Shown one piece after another: positions 9,293 through 20,800 of a stretch of 21,986 bases of DNA. Position numbers and translations under genes: made by a program. The notes under the pieces were generated by a model, which was not told the origin of the DNA, made no database searches, and was given only the letters and a program-made list of their open reading frames with translations. The stretch is from Plakobranchus ocellatus (taxonomy: Eukaryota; Mollusca; Gastropoda; Plakobranchidae): the NCBI GenBank assembly GCA_019648995.1, contig BLXT01004318.1, forward strand, positions 201,258 to 223,243, written 5' to 3'. Every line of letters begins with the position of its first letter. The stretch's first letter is position 1.

Positions 9293-10270
9293 TGTCGTTT
9301 GTATTCTTCTTGCTGATATTGTTGAAGTTGTAAAATTTGTGGTCGTATCTTAGGCCTAGTTGAGATAGATAAGTAGAGGGAGAGAGAGAGGTCATGATGA
9401 TATTTTTTTCCTAGTTGAATGAACACCCTGCCCTCTGGAAAATTTTTAGTCATCCGACTGATTTTCCACTTTTGATTCTTCACTCATTTTCTCATGTGGC
9501 AGAAACGATCAATAGCTATGCTCAAGCAAAATAACCAAAGAATGCATTCTGCTTCTGTCAAATCACCATTACAAAATTGCCCTTTATATTCAGAGAGTAT
9601 GAACTTGTCACGTGTTGAATAGGCATTTATAGAAAAACATGCTTGATTTGTGGGCAAGTGCCTAAACTAAAGGGAGCTATTTGAGTTGACGACAAACCAC
9701 ACTGGTGAAAAATTGTGAATTATCCTTAAAAGAAAATTGTTTGGTCTTCTCAAGTTACTAATATTGATGCACAATTAAAAAGCTTTTCTTTTCAAGGTTT
9801 TTTTTTTTTTTGCCAAACATGTTCTCTCCTTCTTAAGAGATTAAGTTAATTTTCTTCTTATCTGGTCGGTGCAAACCAATCGCATCCTTAAAAATACCAT
9901 ACTGAAATTTAAAACATTCCTATGTTGATGCCGATTCTGATGTCAGTTTGTCATAATTACTTTGCATTGAATTTAACTACTACTGACGCGATTCATGCTG
10001 TCAGGACAAAGAAAAAAGCGTCAAAGCAAAAAAGCAAAAATAAAGACTACCCCTCCCCACAGCCACACACACAAATCTTTCACTTTCCATCCCTCACACC
10101 ATAAAAATACATGTACATTTTAATAAGAAGTAGATGACAATGATATATTTTAAAAAATTTTATTTTCTTCAGTTTGTCATATCATATGATTAAAACATCA
10201 GAGAAGTCCTGTATAACTTGAGATTTAGATTTAGGCATTCTCAGATACACACAGTGTAAGCTAATAAGTA

Positions 10271-10285
10271 AAGAGAGAGAGCGGG

Positions 10286-10333
<48 letters not shown>

Positions 10334-10343
10334 AGAAGAAGAG
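10271..10343. repeat. (GA)n microsatellite
   Basis: About 70 bp of nearly pure GA with a few interruptions (gcgggg, ata, agaag). The Ser/Leu-rich open frame across it on the minus strand is an artefact. Confidence 0.9.
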
Positions 10344-13300
10344 GGAAGGACACACGAGAACAAGAAAGTAAGCTAGTGTCACTGTCAGAGAGAGTGACAG
10401 CAGACAGAATATTTTGTCAAGATCTACCCCTTGCTTTTTGGATTGGAAACGTCCATACCTTATCCTCTAGCGTATCAGAGAGGTGAAATGGATGTACAAA
10501 GTAATTCTAAACAACCAATGGCACTTCATACAAATGTACACCAAATGGCTATCATCAATGAAAGATACAAAAATCATCACTCAAACAAAATCTTTCAAAA
10601 TCACTTTTGATTCTCCAAGATATAAGAGATTACCCCCATATTGTGTTGCTGACCAATAGGTTGAGGACAATTTGACATATAAAAGAAACAACATGAGGGT
10701 AAAAATCACCCAATATTGTTGGTATGTGCAGTAAAAATGAATTTATGTAGTTCCACCGAACAATGAGACACTAAACAGGATTAGGTACAGTGAAACAATT
10801 TTCTTGAAATAATTATTGATAGTTGAGGCTAAAACTCTCTCACAAAATTTGAATGAGGCTGCCAACATTTCAGATTCTTAACTCAATTAAACTCAATGTA
10901 TAAGTCCATTTTACCAAGGAAGCATCTTATGTTTTGGTGCAACTACACAAATAACCAAGGTTGTGGAATGTGAAAGAAGTAAAAGTAAAACTTACAATGA
11001 AATCATATGGAATGTATTGCAAAACATTAACAGAAAATTTCAGAAATGTAAATGATAAAGCACTTTAAAGAATGTTCCAATGAGAGACTTTTAAAGCTAC
11101 AGAGAATCTACTTAATTTGGAATTTCAAATTCACATTTCAAAAAAGACATACTGTACATGAACAGCACTTATAAGTCATATATGTACAAAATCTATATAC
11201 TTTGCAAATAGAAAAAAAGTCATCAATTTAAGGCATAATTTGTTTTAGGTTAAAAATTTATTAGCAGTAGTATCAAAGTAAATGAGGAAAGATAAACGTA
11301 TTACAAAACAAAATAAATGACAGGACAAAATGCTTCTGACATAACCTATTCTAAACAATACATAAGAAAAGCAGAAAATCACCTCCAATTATTAACTAAA
11401 ATACATTGAGCACATTTAGATAAGTCCTCTTGCTCTTCTCTTTGGTAAATAAAATGATTAAACTTTTATGTGTGCTCTAATTATGATGCCTTTAATTTTT
11501 CTCCTAAATTGCGGTTACAAGTTACAATCTTTCCTAAATAAATTTTAGGAAGTTGGCATGCACTTTTTGATTTATAAAAATATCTGACAACCTTTGTGTA
11601 AGGTCATTCACACCAATGCTTGCATGAAAAAAACACAGAAACCATCATGTCTTGCTCAAGCCTATTTACTTTTTTAAAACCATCTTTTAAATCTCTTCCA
11701 TACAATGAAATAACGTAACAAAATTGGGGAGTATTGACATATTAAAAGATTCATATTGCTGTTCAAGAAAATGGAAACTGATAAATAACAGCAACTGTAC
11801 ATTGAAAATGTATATAAAAATTTGGAATGTGAACGATTATAACAATAACCAAATTGTGATATAAGTAACCATGAGTGGTAAAAACACTCGTAAATATTTA
11901 ACAGCTACAAACNNNNNNNNNNNNNNNNNNNNNACACACACACAAAAGGCAAAAGAAAGGTAAGATAGGTTTTATATTTAAAATTTGAAACACGTCTTTT
12001 GGGGAAATTAAAGTATCATTTAGCAAACTCCTTTTTTGAACTCGAGAACTTACACACTGTCAGTCCTAAAAAGTTACTACATTTTGAAAAATTACAGTTT
12101 ACAACTCGTCTCACACTTTCCTAACTAAACAATCAATAACGTCACTGTGCTACGATTTTGGCACAAGTCAGACTTGTTCCAAAATGCAAATAATATAATC
12201 GGAAGAACAAGATCTGTCTGATCATGTTATTGGATTGAAAATGCGCTGACAGAATTTTGAATAGATATATAGATTCAAAATGGCATAAGTCAAAAGAAAG
12301 AAAGAAATAAAGCACATTTGGTCAATTATCTCTTAAGTATATAAAATGACTCATGCCAAAAAGCGTAGCACAGTGATGATATTACAGATTGCTCCAAACT
12401 GGTTGCACATAGATGATTATGCTTAGGAATCACAGAATGGTGTTATGTACAAAATTTGAAAACAATCCAAACGAGCCAGGAGTGACATCTGAAACCATAA
12501 ACTGATCCTTACAGATCATGTCAAAATGAAAATAGGGTGGGGCTATTTTGGATCAGTGCTAGAACATAAGTTATCACTTTTTCCTTTTTCATCAAAATGT
12601 AATAGAATCCCTACTTCTCAAAACTGATATGCAAATAGCGTCAGATTATTTAGCACCAGTCTCAAAACAGCATTTAAAAAAAAAACAACAACCCAACAAC
12701 TCTAAGCTGAAAAGAGTGGAAAAAAACAAACAAACACACTGATTGTCAGATCTGTAGATCTACGGAAAATATTCAGGAGTACTTTTTTTTATTATTTCAG
12801 AAACATATGAATAAATTAAAGTGACCTAAAGATGCATGAGTGTTTGGTTAAGATGAAACAACACAACAGGTAAAAGACAATCACCAACTTGCTATAGCTA
12901 AATGGCGTAAGTAACATCGCAAAAATGTTTTGAGATTATGGTACACTCATGATATTTCAAATCATTTAAAATAAAATTTCTATGAAAAACATAAGTTTTG
13001 CAAGACGTTTAGTGTTAACTATTAGGTGATATAGCTAAGAGTTTTTCTACAGGTCACACTAAAACATATACTCATCATAATTAAAAAAAAAAAAATAAAA
13101 ATCACGTCTTTTGTGTTGACACTATTGGTCTCATAAGTTAAATAACAAAGAAGGCTGTTTCAATAGCTTAGATTAAAAAACCCATTACACGAAGAATTCC
13201 TGCACAATTGCATCACTTTAAAGATATGAAAAGTCAACATCAAAGTTAGCCAAGTGTCTTGAGACACTTCAAAATGAGTCAAAAATTGCATTTTGAATTT

Positions 13301-13800
13301 TTAAAATCATTGATGCTGTCCGAAACTTCATGGTAAAAACTATACATAGATATAGCAATTCTGTGACAAGTTCATAACATAGTAATTAACGAAAAAAATA
13401 AAAAGAGCAGCAAACAAAGGGAAAAAAAGCATAATATTCTTTTTCCTCAAGAGCTACATGCCTCACCCGATTCAATAAGGGAAATCTCAAGATAAGTTTG
13501 TTTACCAATGTTCAAAATTTTACTTGTAACAATAAAAATATTATAAATCAAATGAAAGATAATATTTAAAAAAAAAAAAAACTGCTCATAGGTGACTTAA
13601 AAATAATGGAAATACAAATTATGTTTCACTTACAATTTGTAATACACATTATTCAGAATTGAAGCTGTGAAATATAATCTGCAAAGAATGTAGTGTCCGT
13701 GTATTGGTTTCAGAATTCATTATTTTAACAAGATTATTTCAAAAGTATTGTAGTAAAAAGTTCAACAGACAAAACAAGAGATCATAACGACTTGAGAGCT
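10344..13800. other. Long gene-free AT-rich stretch
   Basis: No splice-supported exon, RNA gene or named element was found on either strand apart from the N gap. Lying 3' of the 14569 terminal exon, it could contain a long 3' UTR for that isoform, but no AATAAA close to that stop singles out an end. Confidence 0.4.
11913..11933. other. Assembly gap of 21 N within an (AC)n run
   Basis: 21 unknown bases followed directly by acacacacacac. The gap probably marks an AC microsatellite that was not resolved. Its real length is unknown. Confidence 0.9.
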
Positions 13801-13801
13801 C

Positions 13802-14112
13802 AAAAAGCCTGAAGAATAGGTTTAGAAAAAGGAGTGATGACCACTGAACATCTAAAGAATTGCTCACGCCATGCTTTTCTCAAACTGCAGATGTAGACTG
13901 AACCTACAATTTCAAAACAAAGCTCTTTAGCAGCCTGAGGGTTTTGTCTGGACAGCTTAAAAGGCCTGACAAATAGGCTTAGAAAAAGGAACAATGACCA
14001 CTGAAGAACTACCCAATCCATGCTTATCTCAGACTACAGATGTCGACTGAACTAACAATTTTATGAAACAAAATCTCTTTGGCAGCCCCAGGATCTTGCA
14101 GCACTCAACAAA
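13802..14112. repeat. 157-bp tandem duplication, two copies
   Basis: Copy 1 starts about 13802 (gcctgaagaataggtttaga) and copy 2 about 13959 (gcctgacaaataggcttaga). Shared blocks include agaaaaagga, atgaccactga, ccatgctt.tctca and acagatgt.gactgaac. Identity is roughly 75-80% by eye, so the event is not recent. No coding function is seen. Confidence 0.75.
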
Positions 14113-14568
14113 CTTTTATAGGAGTGTCCATCTAATAAACAAAGACAAACTTTAGAAAGTAAATGTGATTCTGACTTGATATAAAACACACACATAAATG
14201 TTGCATCAAAATGGCTGTACAACTATTGCCAACTCTGATAGGTCTGCATTTGAGGTAATATGAGAACATTTGATGATCATGGGCTTATGAATATACTTCA
14301 GTCATTTGACAAAGCTTAATTGAGCAGCAGAGTAAAAAGTAGACTAAAAAAAAATTCCATTAACACGTACAAGAAAAACTTCTCAAAACCCAAAAGAAGA
14401 AGTTTGAATACAAAAATTAGTCTCTTCGTGAAGAAACTCTAGCTCACCATCCATTTTAAGTAGCTTTTTAGAGTGAGTTAGAATAACAATAAAAATATCC
14501 ATCCATTCTTTTCATCAATTCAACTAGAAACCTTTCCCATAGGCTTGCAATGAAACACATAAATCTCT

Positions 14569-14857
14569 CTAGCAAGCTGTGGACCTACTGTACTTGTCCC
14601 TCTCCCTCGACCTATCATACTCATCCAAGTCCCTCGATCTACTGTACTTGTCCCTCTCCCTTGACCTATCGTACTCGTCCCAGTCCCTCGACCTATCATA
14701 CTCATTCCTGTCCTTTGACCTACTGTACTCGTCCCAGTCCTTTGACCTATTATACTCATTCCAGTCCTTTGACCTATTGTGCTCGTTCCAGTCCCTCGAG
14801 CTATTGTACTCCTTCAAATCCCTCTCATTAGTTGCTGATGCATGATACTTTGGGTAT
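14569..14857 (-). CDS. Neuroligin-like alternative terminal exon with nonapeptide array
   Basis: Acceptor preceded by an uninterrupted pyrimidine-rich tract (CTTTCTGTCTTCCCTCCCAG), then A completing AAA (Lys). The exon encodes YPKYHASATNERDLK, then nine units of nine residues with consensus E-Y-D/N-R-S-R/K-D-W-D/N, ending KYSRSTAC before TAG. The first four residues and the phase equal those of the exon at 17257-17125, which suggests exon duplication. The tail would be about 95 residues, highly charged, with a tyrosine in nearly every unit and no PDZ ligand. Because the 27-bp period keeps several frames open on both strands, openness alone is weak evidence; the acceptor, phase and YPKY match carry the call. 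It could instead be a decayed duplicate exon. Confidence 0.6.
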
Positions 14858-17800
14858 CTGGGAGGGAAGACAGAAAGAGTAGAGATAGACAGAGAAGGGT
14901 ATTTAAATATCTTCTTTTCTGATTTCCTCTATTCACCCTTTCACGTAAAATTAAATGTGATCATTTTATTCTGGTAAAGGCATCGAAAAACCTACTGGAG
15001 ATTAAATGAGTATGGTCACTTAAAATGGCAATGGTTCACTACCATGACTGACTGGAATGCAAGATGCATCACTGCTGCAACTCCATGGACTGAGACAGGG
15101 AGGAGGAAATGTTCACAATTTTATCTTTGTAACTACTCTATTTATTCTTTCTATCCAAAAAAAAAAACCAACCAAAAACCCTTGACACAATCCACCGGCA
15201 CTGCTGATATGAACTTTTCTATCAAGACAATCCAAACTAGTTCTCTAACATTGAGTAATTCCTCATTAAACACAAGAACATGGGTCAAATCAATTGGGCT
15301 GTCAATGTATATTTAAAGGCACAGGAACAAAATTGAGGCTGCAGACAAATAAACTTTTAAGGAAAAAATATCCATCCTCTAAAAACTTCATTTTTGTCCA
15401 GGCTAATGTCAAACGTCACTTTCAACATTTCTACATAACTTGAAATTATTCAACTCATTAACAGTGGGGGGGAAACCTGCAAAACAATCACACAAATTTA
15501 CAAAATTTAAATCAACAGCCTTTTTCTCTTAATAAAACCTTCAAAATTTCAGGTGACTCATAAACTTATATTCATACTGATTTCACTTACTTACAAAACA
15601 AAAAAAACTGCCCTGAGGTCTTACATTTATACACATATATAAATATATATATATATATTAATTATGTATACTTGGAGACAGAGTTGCTAACACAAGCAAA
15701 TATACATCTTCAAATGAAATAAATAAAATTATTTCATCTTTCAATAGTTTTCAGAAAATGTTGAAAATGTCATATAAATTATATAAAGACAATTTTACTT
15801 TTTAGCCTCTTGTAAACATAAAAAGCTCAAATCACAAAATAAAATGTTGAAGCAGGATTGAGTAGTAAGTTACAAATATTTATATAAATTTTTAGTACCA
15901 TGAAAGAATCTCGTGATACCTATGAGAATTTACTACATATGACCATTTTCATATGAATGACAAAGAAGAGGGATTAAAGAGACAATATTTATTGTACAAA
16001 AATGTTACCCTCTAAGACACTTATAACTCTGTGGTCATTAATCCACAAATGCTGCCTAAAGTGTTCGATGAACCCTTGCGCTCCATTTCAGTTTTAAACA
16101 AGGGGGATTTTAATGCGATTGCTGCGTTATGTGCCTTGCACTTATAACAACCGAATCACACCTCTCATTTCAATTCCCCACAAACTTTGAAATATATCTT
16201 TCTTATTCAGTTTATTGTAAAAAAGAGTGAAAAAAATAAATGAGCTGTGATGATTAAGTGAAGAAGGAAATCTAAGGTTGACAATACTATGTATGACTCT
16301 GTGGAAATAATTGAACTGAAGTTGGCTACAGGACAATATGAAAAATTTTCTTTTCAAATCCAAGGCAATTTTTAGGAGCCCTTCCCATAGGCATAAGTGA
16401 AGTAATTACTTCTGGCTGAAATAATATAATTTAATTCCCAAGAGCTCAAACACTCTTTGAAATGTTTTACTCCGCCCATCGTCCATTATTCAGACAAGGA
16501 TCTAAAGACAGGTTGGAAGTGATTATCTAAACACTGAATTCTCAAACCAGCATAGAATTCCAAAACTATGAATTCACCCAGCCCACAGCTTATGCCATGT
16601 CAAGATAATTTGAGTCTTTATGATAACGAGACCAAATTTTATCCTGCAGATGGAGTGAAGGGCAATGAAAACAAACCTACTAGCTTTCTCACTTATAGAT
16701 TCAGTCAGATTTGAGTCTCTCCCTAGCAGAATTGCACAAAAGTTTAAAAGGTGAAGACTATTTTGCTATGGTAATGTTTCAAATGCAGACATAAAGCATT
16801 ACCCCCTGATTGAGTTTGGGAAAATCAAATTCTGTGAAGAAAACAAAACAAAACAATCCCAAAATCACTGGTTACAAATATCATTTTTTTCCCATAAATT
16901 AAATTTTTTGGGGGGGATGGGAAGGGTAAAAAAGAAAGAGAGAGATGGGGTATGGGGCTGGCAGGACTGAGGTAAATTTAGCAGCACTGGCCCTGAAACC
17001 TGCAGGGAGATTCTGCCACACGTGCTTAACCCGATAAAACACTGAGACCACAAAGTAGTCAATGTGTTGAATGAATTGCATTAATGAAGAATTTCTATGT
17101 ACACAAAAACAACAGAGCGATGTGTCAGACAGTAGTTGAATAAGCTTTGTTGCTGTTGCCATGAACGGGCCATATCGGAGGGGATGAGTAAACAGCTGAT
17201 ATCGGTGGGGTTGAATGAACATCCGATATTGGAGGAGATGAATTGTACTTAGGGTACCTGGATGATTGCAAGAGAGAGACCATAAACACAGATACAATAT
17301 ACCAGTAAGGAAAATATTTTGCTGAGGAATTAAAGAGCCTTAAAAAAAAAGACAACAAAAAAACTTTTGAATACAATTTATTACAAAAAGCTTTTAGTTC
17401 TTTGAAAATATTTAAGAGCTTCAAAAGAATCATCTTTGTTAGCTTTTTCAGAGGCAACTTAGATTCACCTTTCCAGTACGTCAAATGTTGTAAAATTGTA
17501 CAATGACTCCTAATTTTTCAATATTTTTTGCAATTGAGCTTGCTCTAGATACTGCGGTTTTCAGGATGCTTCAGTCATTCTTTTTAAATAGAAATGAACT
17601 GTTACAAAAATAGAGAAATAAAAAAAAATATTGAAAAAAAAAAATCGATTTGAAATTCATTCCCGTATGTAGTAGGCGAAAAACAACACAGTGCAAGAAT
17701 AGCAGTCTAGTCACCGATATTGTCTGAGCAAAATACAACTAGATCAAAAGCTAGATCTATTTGTCAAGCCCTCAATCGAATGCAAAGACTCCTACAGGCT

Positions 17801-20800
17801 AAATTGCAACATTTCGTTTTGGTTTTATTGACAGATAATTTGTCTGCTCGTATTGTAAATGTTCTTTCTTTTGTTATCTTCAGAAAAAAAAAAAAACCCA
17901 ATCCTGTGAGGTAGTAATTACTTACTGAGGATAAGTTTATAAATTTACATGTATGTACAAGTTGAGACATCATACCAGATTTTGAAAGGCCAACATCCCC
18001 ACTTTACTTAACCTCCCTCTCCCCAGCCTCTTTTTTTTCCCCTCAAAAGTCTAAGCAACCAGCACCTCATTTGATGGGCAATAAAATTTTCATAACATGC
18101 TACTCACTTTTTAGTTCTTGATCGTCGGCACAGCAAGATAGTCAAGCAAATGACTGTGAAGAGAAGTACTCCGCAAACCGCGACCAAAGACCAGGTGGCC
18201 AGCTTAAAAGTTGACGCCTTTGATGGGTTTTCCTCCGATTCTGAGAGGTCATCTGAAACCAAGCGAACACTTTGCTGATAAACAGGTTTGGTTTGGTTTT
18301 TGTGTATAACCAGTCCACAACAAAGGTGATCTCAGGCTTTCTGGCCTCCGTCAGGCCAGGGCACCGGTGGCAGGGCTCAGACCCGCGTCAGAAGGGTCTA
18401 TGCAGATCTCAGGGTGGACTTGCTAGCCACTGTGCCACCGACGTCTTTTGCTGATGAACAGAAAACCATCCTATAACATGGAAAATATTTGGATTAGTCA
18501 GACAGTATAAGGCAATTGTTAGAGTGAAAATAGCCAAATAAATGTTAAACACCCTGACACATGTCCTGAAGAGTGGGATTTGCATGCATCAGTTTTGACG
18601 AAAGAAAAAGATATATGCACTTACGTGGAGAAAACTTCGTACACAAGTTGTACTCCAATGATCAAAGTCTCAACACAACAGACTTAACTCATAGAATAGC
18701 CCCTTACACCAGTTTGCTCATAAAAAAAAAGTCCCTATGAACAGCCTGCACTTACATGTTTAGTTTTTTCAACGTAAAACATACTCATAGAATAGCTATT
18801 AAAGCCAACAGCATATACATACATATGGAACAGCCCCTACTACACGGGCTTGTACTTCTATAGAGAAAAACCTCTACACAATGCCAGTAACAACAAAGAG
18901 AAAAAAATAGAAATATGTAACGACCTGCTCTCACATAAATAACAACCCCTACACAAATGCCTGTACCTCCATTAGCTGTCTCTACGATAGAGATATGGAG
19001 TCTAGCTAAGTAGCATGTTCTCAATTTTGTTCTCCCCCCCCCCCCTTTTTTTAGGTTGACATCTTGAATCGTCTTAATTTATGAAACCATGGTTTGAATT
19101 AAATTGAGACACTCAAGATCTCCAACCCATGTCTGCACAATCTTGATCTAGATTTAAACATTAACAACTGTAAACCCATGGTATCTTTGTATTGTTATAG
19201 ACTATTTAATTGAGATATCAGTAGGATTGCCAGCAGCAAAGTATTTTAATGTGAAGTAAAATCTAGGCCCTGAATTTCAAAGTTGAATTGAAGCTACCGA
19301 TGCATGGCATATATTATTTTTGAAGTTTTGGTAAGGAAAGCAGCATGAATAACATTTCGAAAAGTGTCAATTTTTAATAATTTTTTAAATTGTTGGCCAA
19401 TTTTGACAAACTATGCCTAGTTTTGTTTATCTAGAATCTAGTGTAAGGAAACTGACATAGAATAAGGTTTAGATCTATTGCATTGTGGGAAAAAAGCTTG
19501 CTTCTTGTACCGCTTATTTTAAGATTAAAGTGCAACTTTGGCACTTTTTTTTGCACAACTTTCCACATGGATAGCTTACGAGAAAAGCCCCAACACAACA
19601 GTACAAGTGGAGAACAGTCCCTCCAGAACAACTTGTATTCACATAGATAATAACCCCTACTCAATAGCCTATACTTACACAGAGAATAGTCTCTACACAA
19701 CAGCCATTGCTATACGTATAGAGAAGAGACTGCAAACATCACCCTGTACCTACCATAAGGAATGCCCCACAAAAAGTTTGTACTTAGAAAAAGATTAGCT
19801 CTTACATAAGCCAGAGCTTAGATATAAAGAAGAGTCCCTACACCTCAATCTGTGCTTTCATTGAGAATGCCCCTACAAAACAATAGGTACCTACCATAAA
19901 GAATGCCCCACAAATGCTTGTACTTACAAAAAGATTAGCTCTTACATACGCCACAGCTTAGATATAGAGGAGGGTCCCTACACCCCAATCTGTGCTTCCA
20001 TTGAGAATGCCCCTGCAAAACAAAAGGTACTTACACAAAGAAGAGCCAGCCAGCTTGGGATAGTAGTCATTCCAGAAGTGAAAGTCATGTTGCCTATATG
20101 CCGCCAAATTACGAGATATATTGTTGATGCTCAGGTATGTGTGGTTCTCAGCGTTGTAGTGCCACCATGAGACATTGCGGTAATATTGGATTCTCTCTGT
20201 GTTTGGTGTGGGAGAGCTGAGAAACAAATAAAGGTGAGGGACTTTAAAGTTTTTATTTGATTTTGGATTTCTTAATGTGATGTAAAAAGTAACAAAAACT
20301 TTTATCAGACATCGTTTTATTTCAATAGGTTAGGAGCAAATACTTTGTTTAAAATATCAGATACTTCATTCTTCAGGATGGAAAAAAAAAATCAAGAAAA
20401 AAAAAGACCTTCATGGGAAGATGCAAATAATTCAATCATAAAAATATGAATCACCACAATAATCTGATACTTAAAATGAGTGGCCCACAAAGAAATTGCT
20501 ATTGGGATGTCCCTTTTTTAACTTTGTCTTTTCTATAACTTTTAATTACAATTTTTTCTTGCATGTAGGTTGTAGCTGTCTGATGAAAACACAATTGAAA
20601 CAGATTCTACCAATCATTGTAATGTTATTCTCATATGGAACAGTACCACAAAATAAGCCAGGTTTGAGATCTACATAACTGAATTCAAATAAAAATCTTA
20701 AACTGAAAGAAGTAGAAACCATCACTTCCATAGCTACAGAATGTCCATATCAGGATCATAGAATATTTGAAATGTAATAAAATGAGTAAAGCTGTTTTCA

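Larger units (their letters stand above)
14858..17124 (-). other. Interval between the two candidate terminal exons
   Basis: Would be the 3' UTR of the 17125 isoform and intron sequence of the 14569 isoform. It contains the (AT)n run and AATAAA hexamers (16209, 15986). Open frames here (for example 15044-15316 and 16142-16363) lack any recognisable protein features. Confidence 0.5.

Noticed and set aside
9192..9483. Overlapping minus-strand ORFs with poly-Leu or Ala/Thr runs
   Set aside because: Produced by the AGT/AGC trinucleotide repeat.
10182..10382. Minus-strand ORF rich in Ser and Leu
   Set aside because: Translation of the (GA)n microsatellite.
14550..14845. Long plus-strand open frames rich in Ser, Leu, Tyr or Pro
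   Set aside because: They are shadows of the 27-bp repeat, whose period is a multiple of three and keeps several frames open. The minus-strand frame alone has an acceptor and a phase match to the upstream exon.
15044..15316. 90-codon plus-strand ORF
   Set aside because: Composition resembles non-coding AT-rich sequence, there is no recognisable domain, and it lies between the two terminal exons on the opposite strand.
16899..17297. 132-codon minus-strand open frame
   Set aside because: It overlaps the STTV terminal exon in another frame and continues into intron and 3' UTR. It shows no domain or splice logic.
17258..17484. N-terminal part of the open frame reading into the STTV exon
   Set aside because: It is intron read-through. 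The real exon begins at the acceptor at 17257, where the phase matches the transmembrane exon.
19538..19798. Plus-strand ORF over the tandem array
   Set aside because: Translation of intronic tandem units, antisense to the neuroligin-like gene, with no start context or domain.
18620..20049. CRISPR-like array
   Set aside because: Units are degenerate and contiguous without unique spacers, and the DNA is clearly animal. This is a minisatellite.
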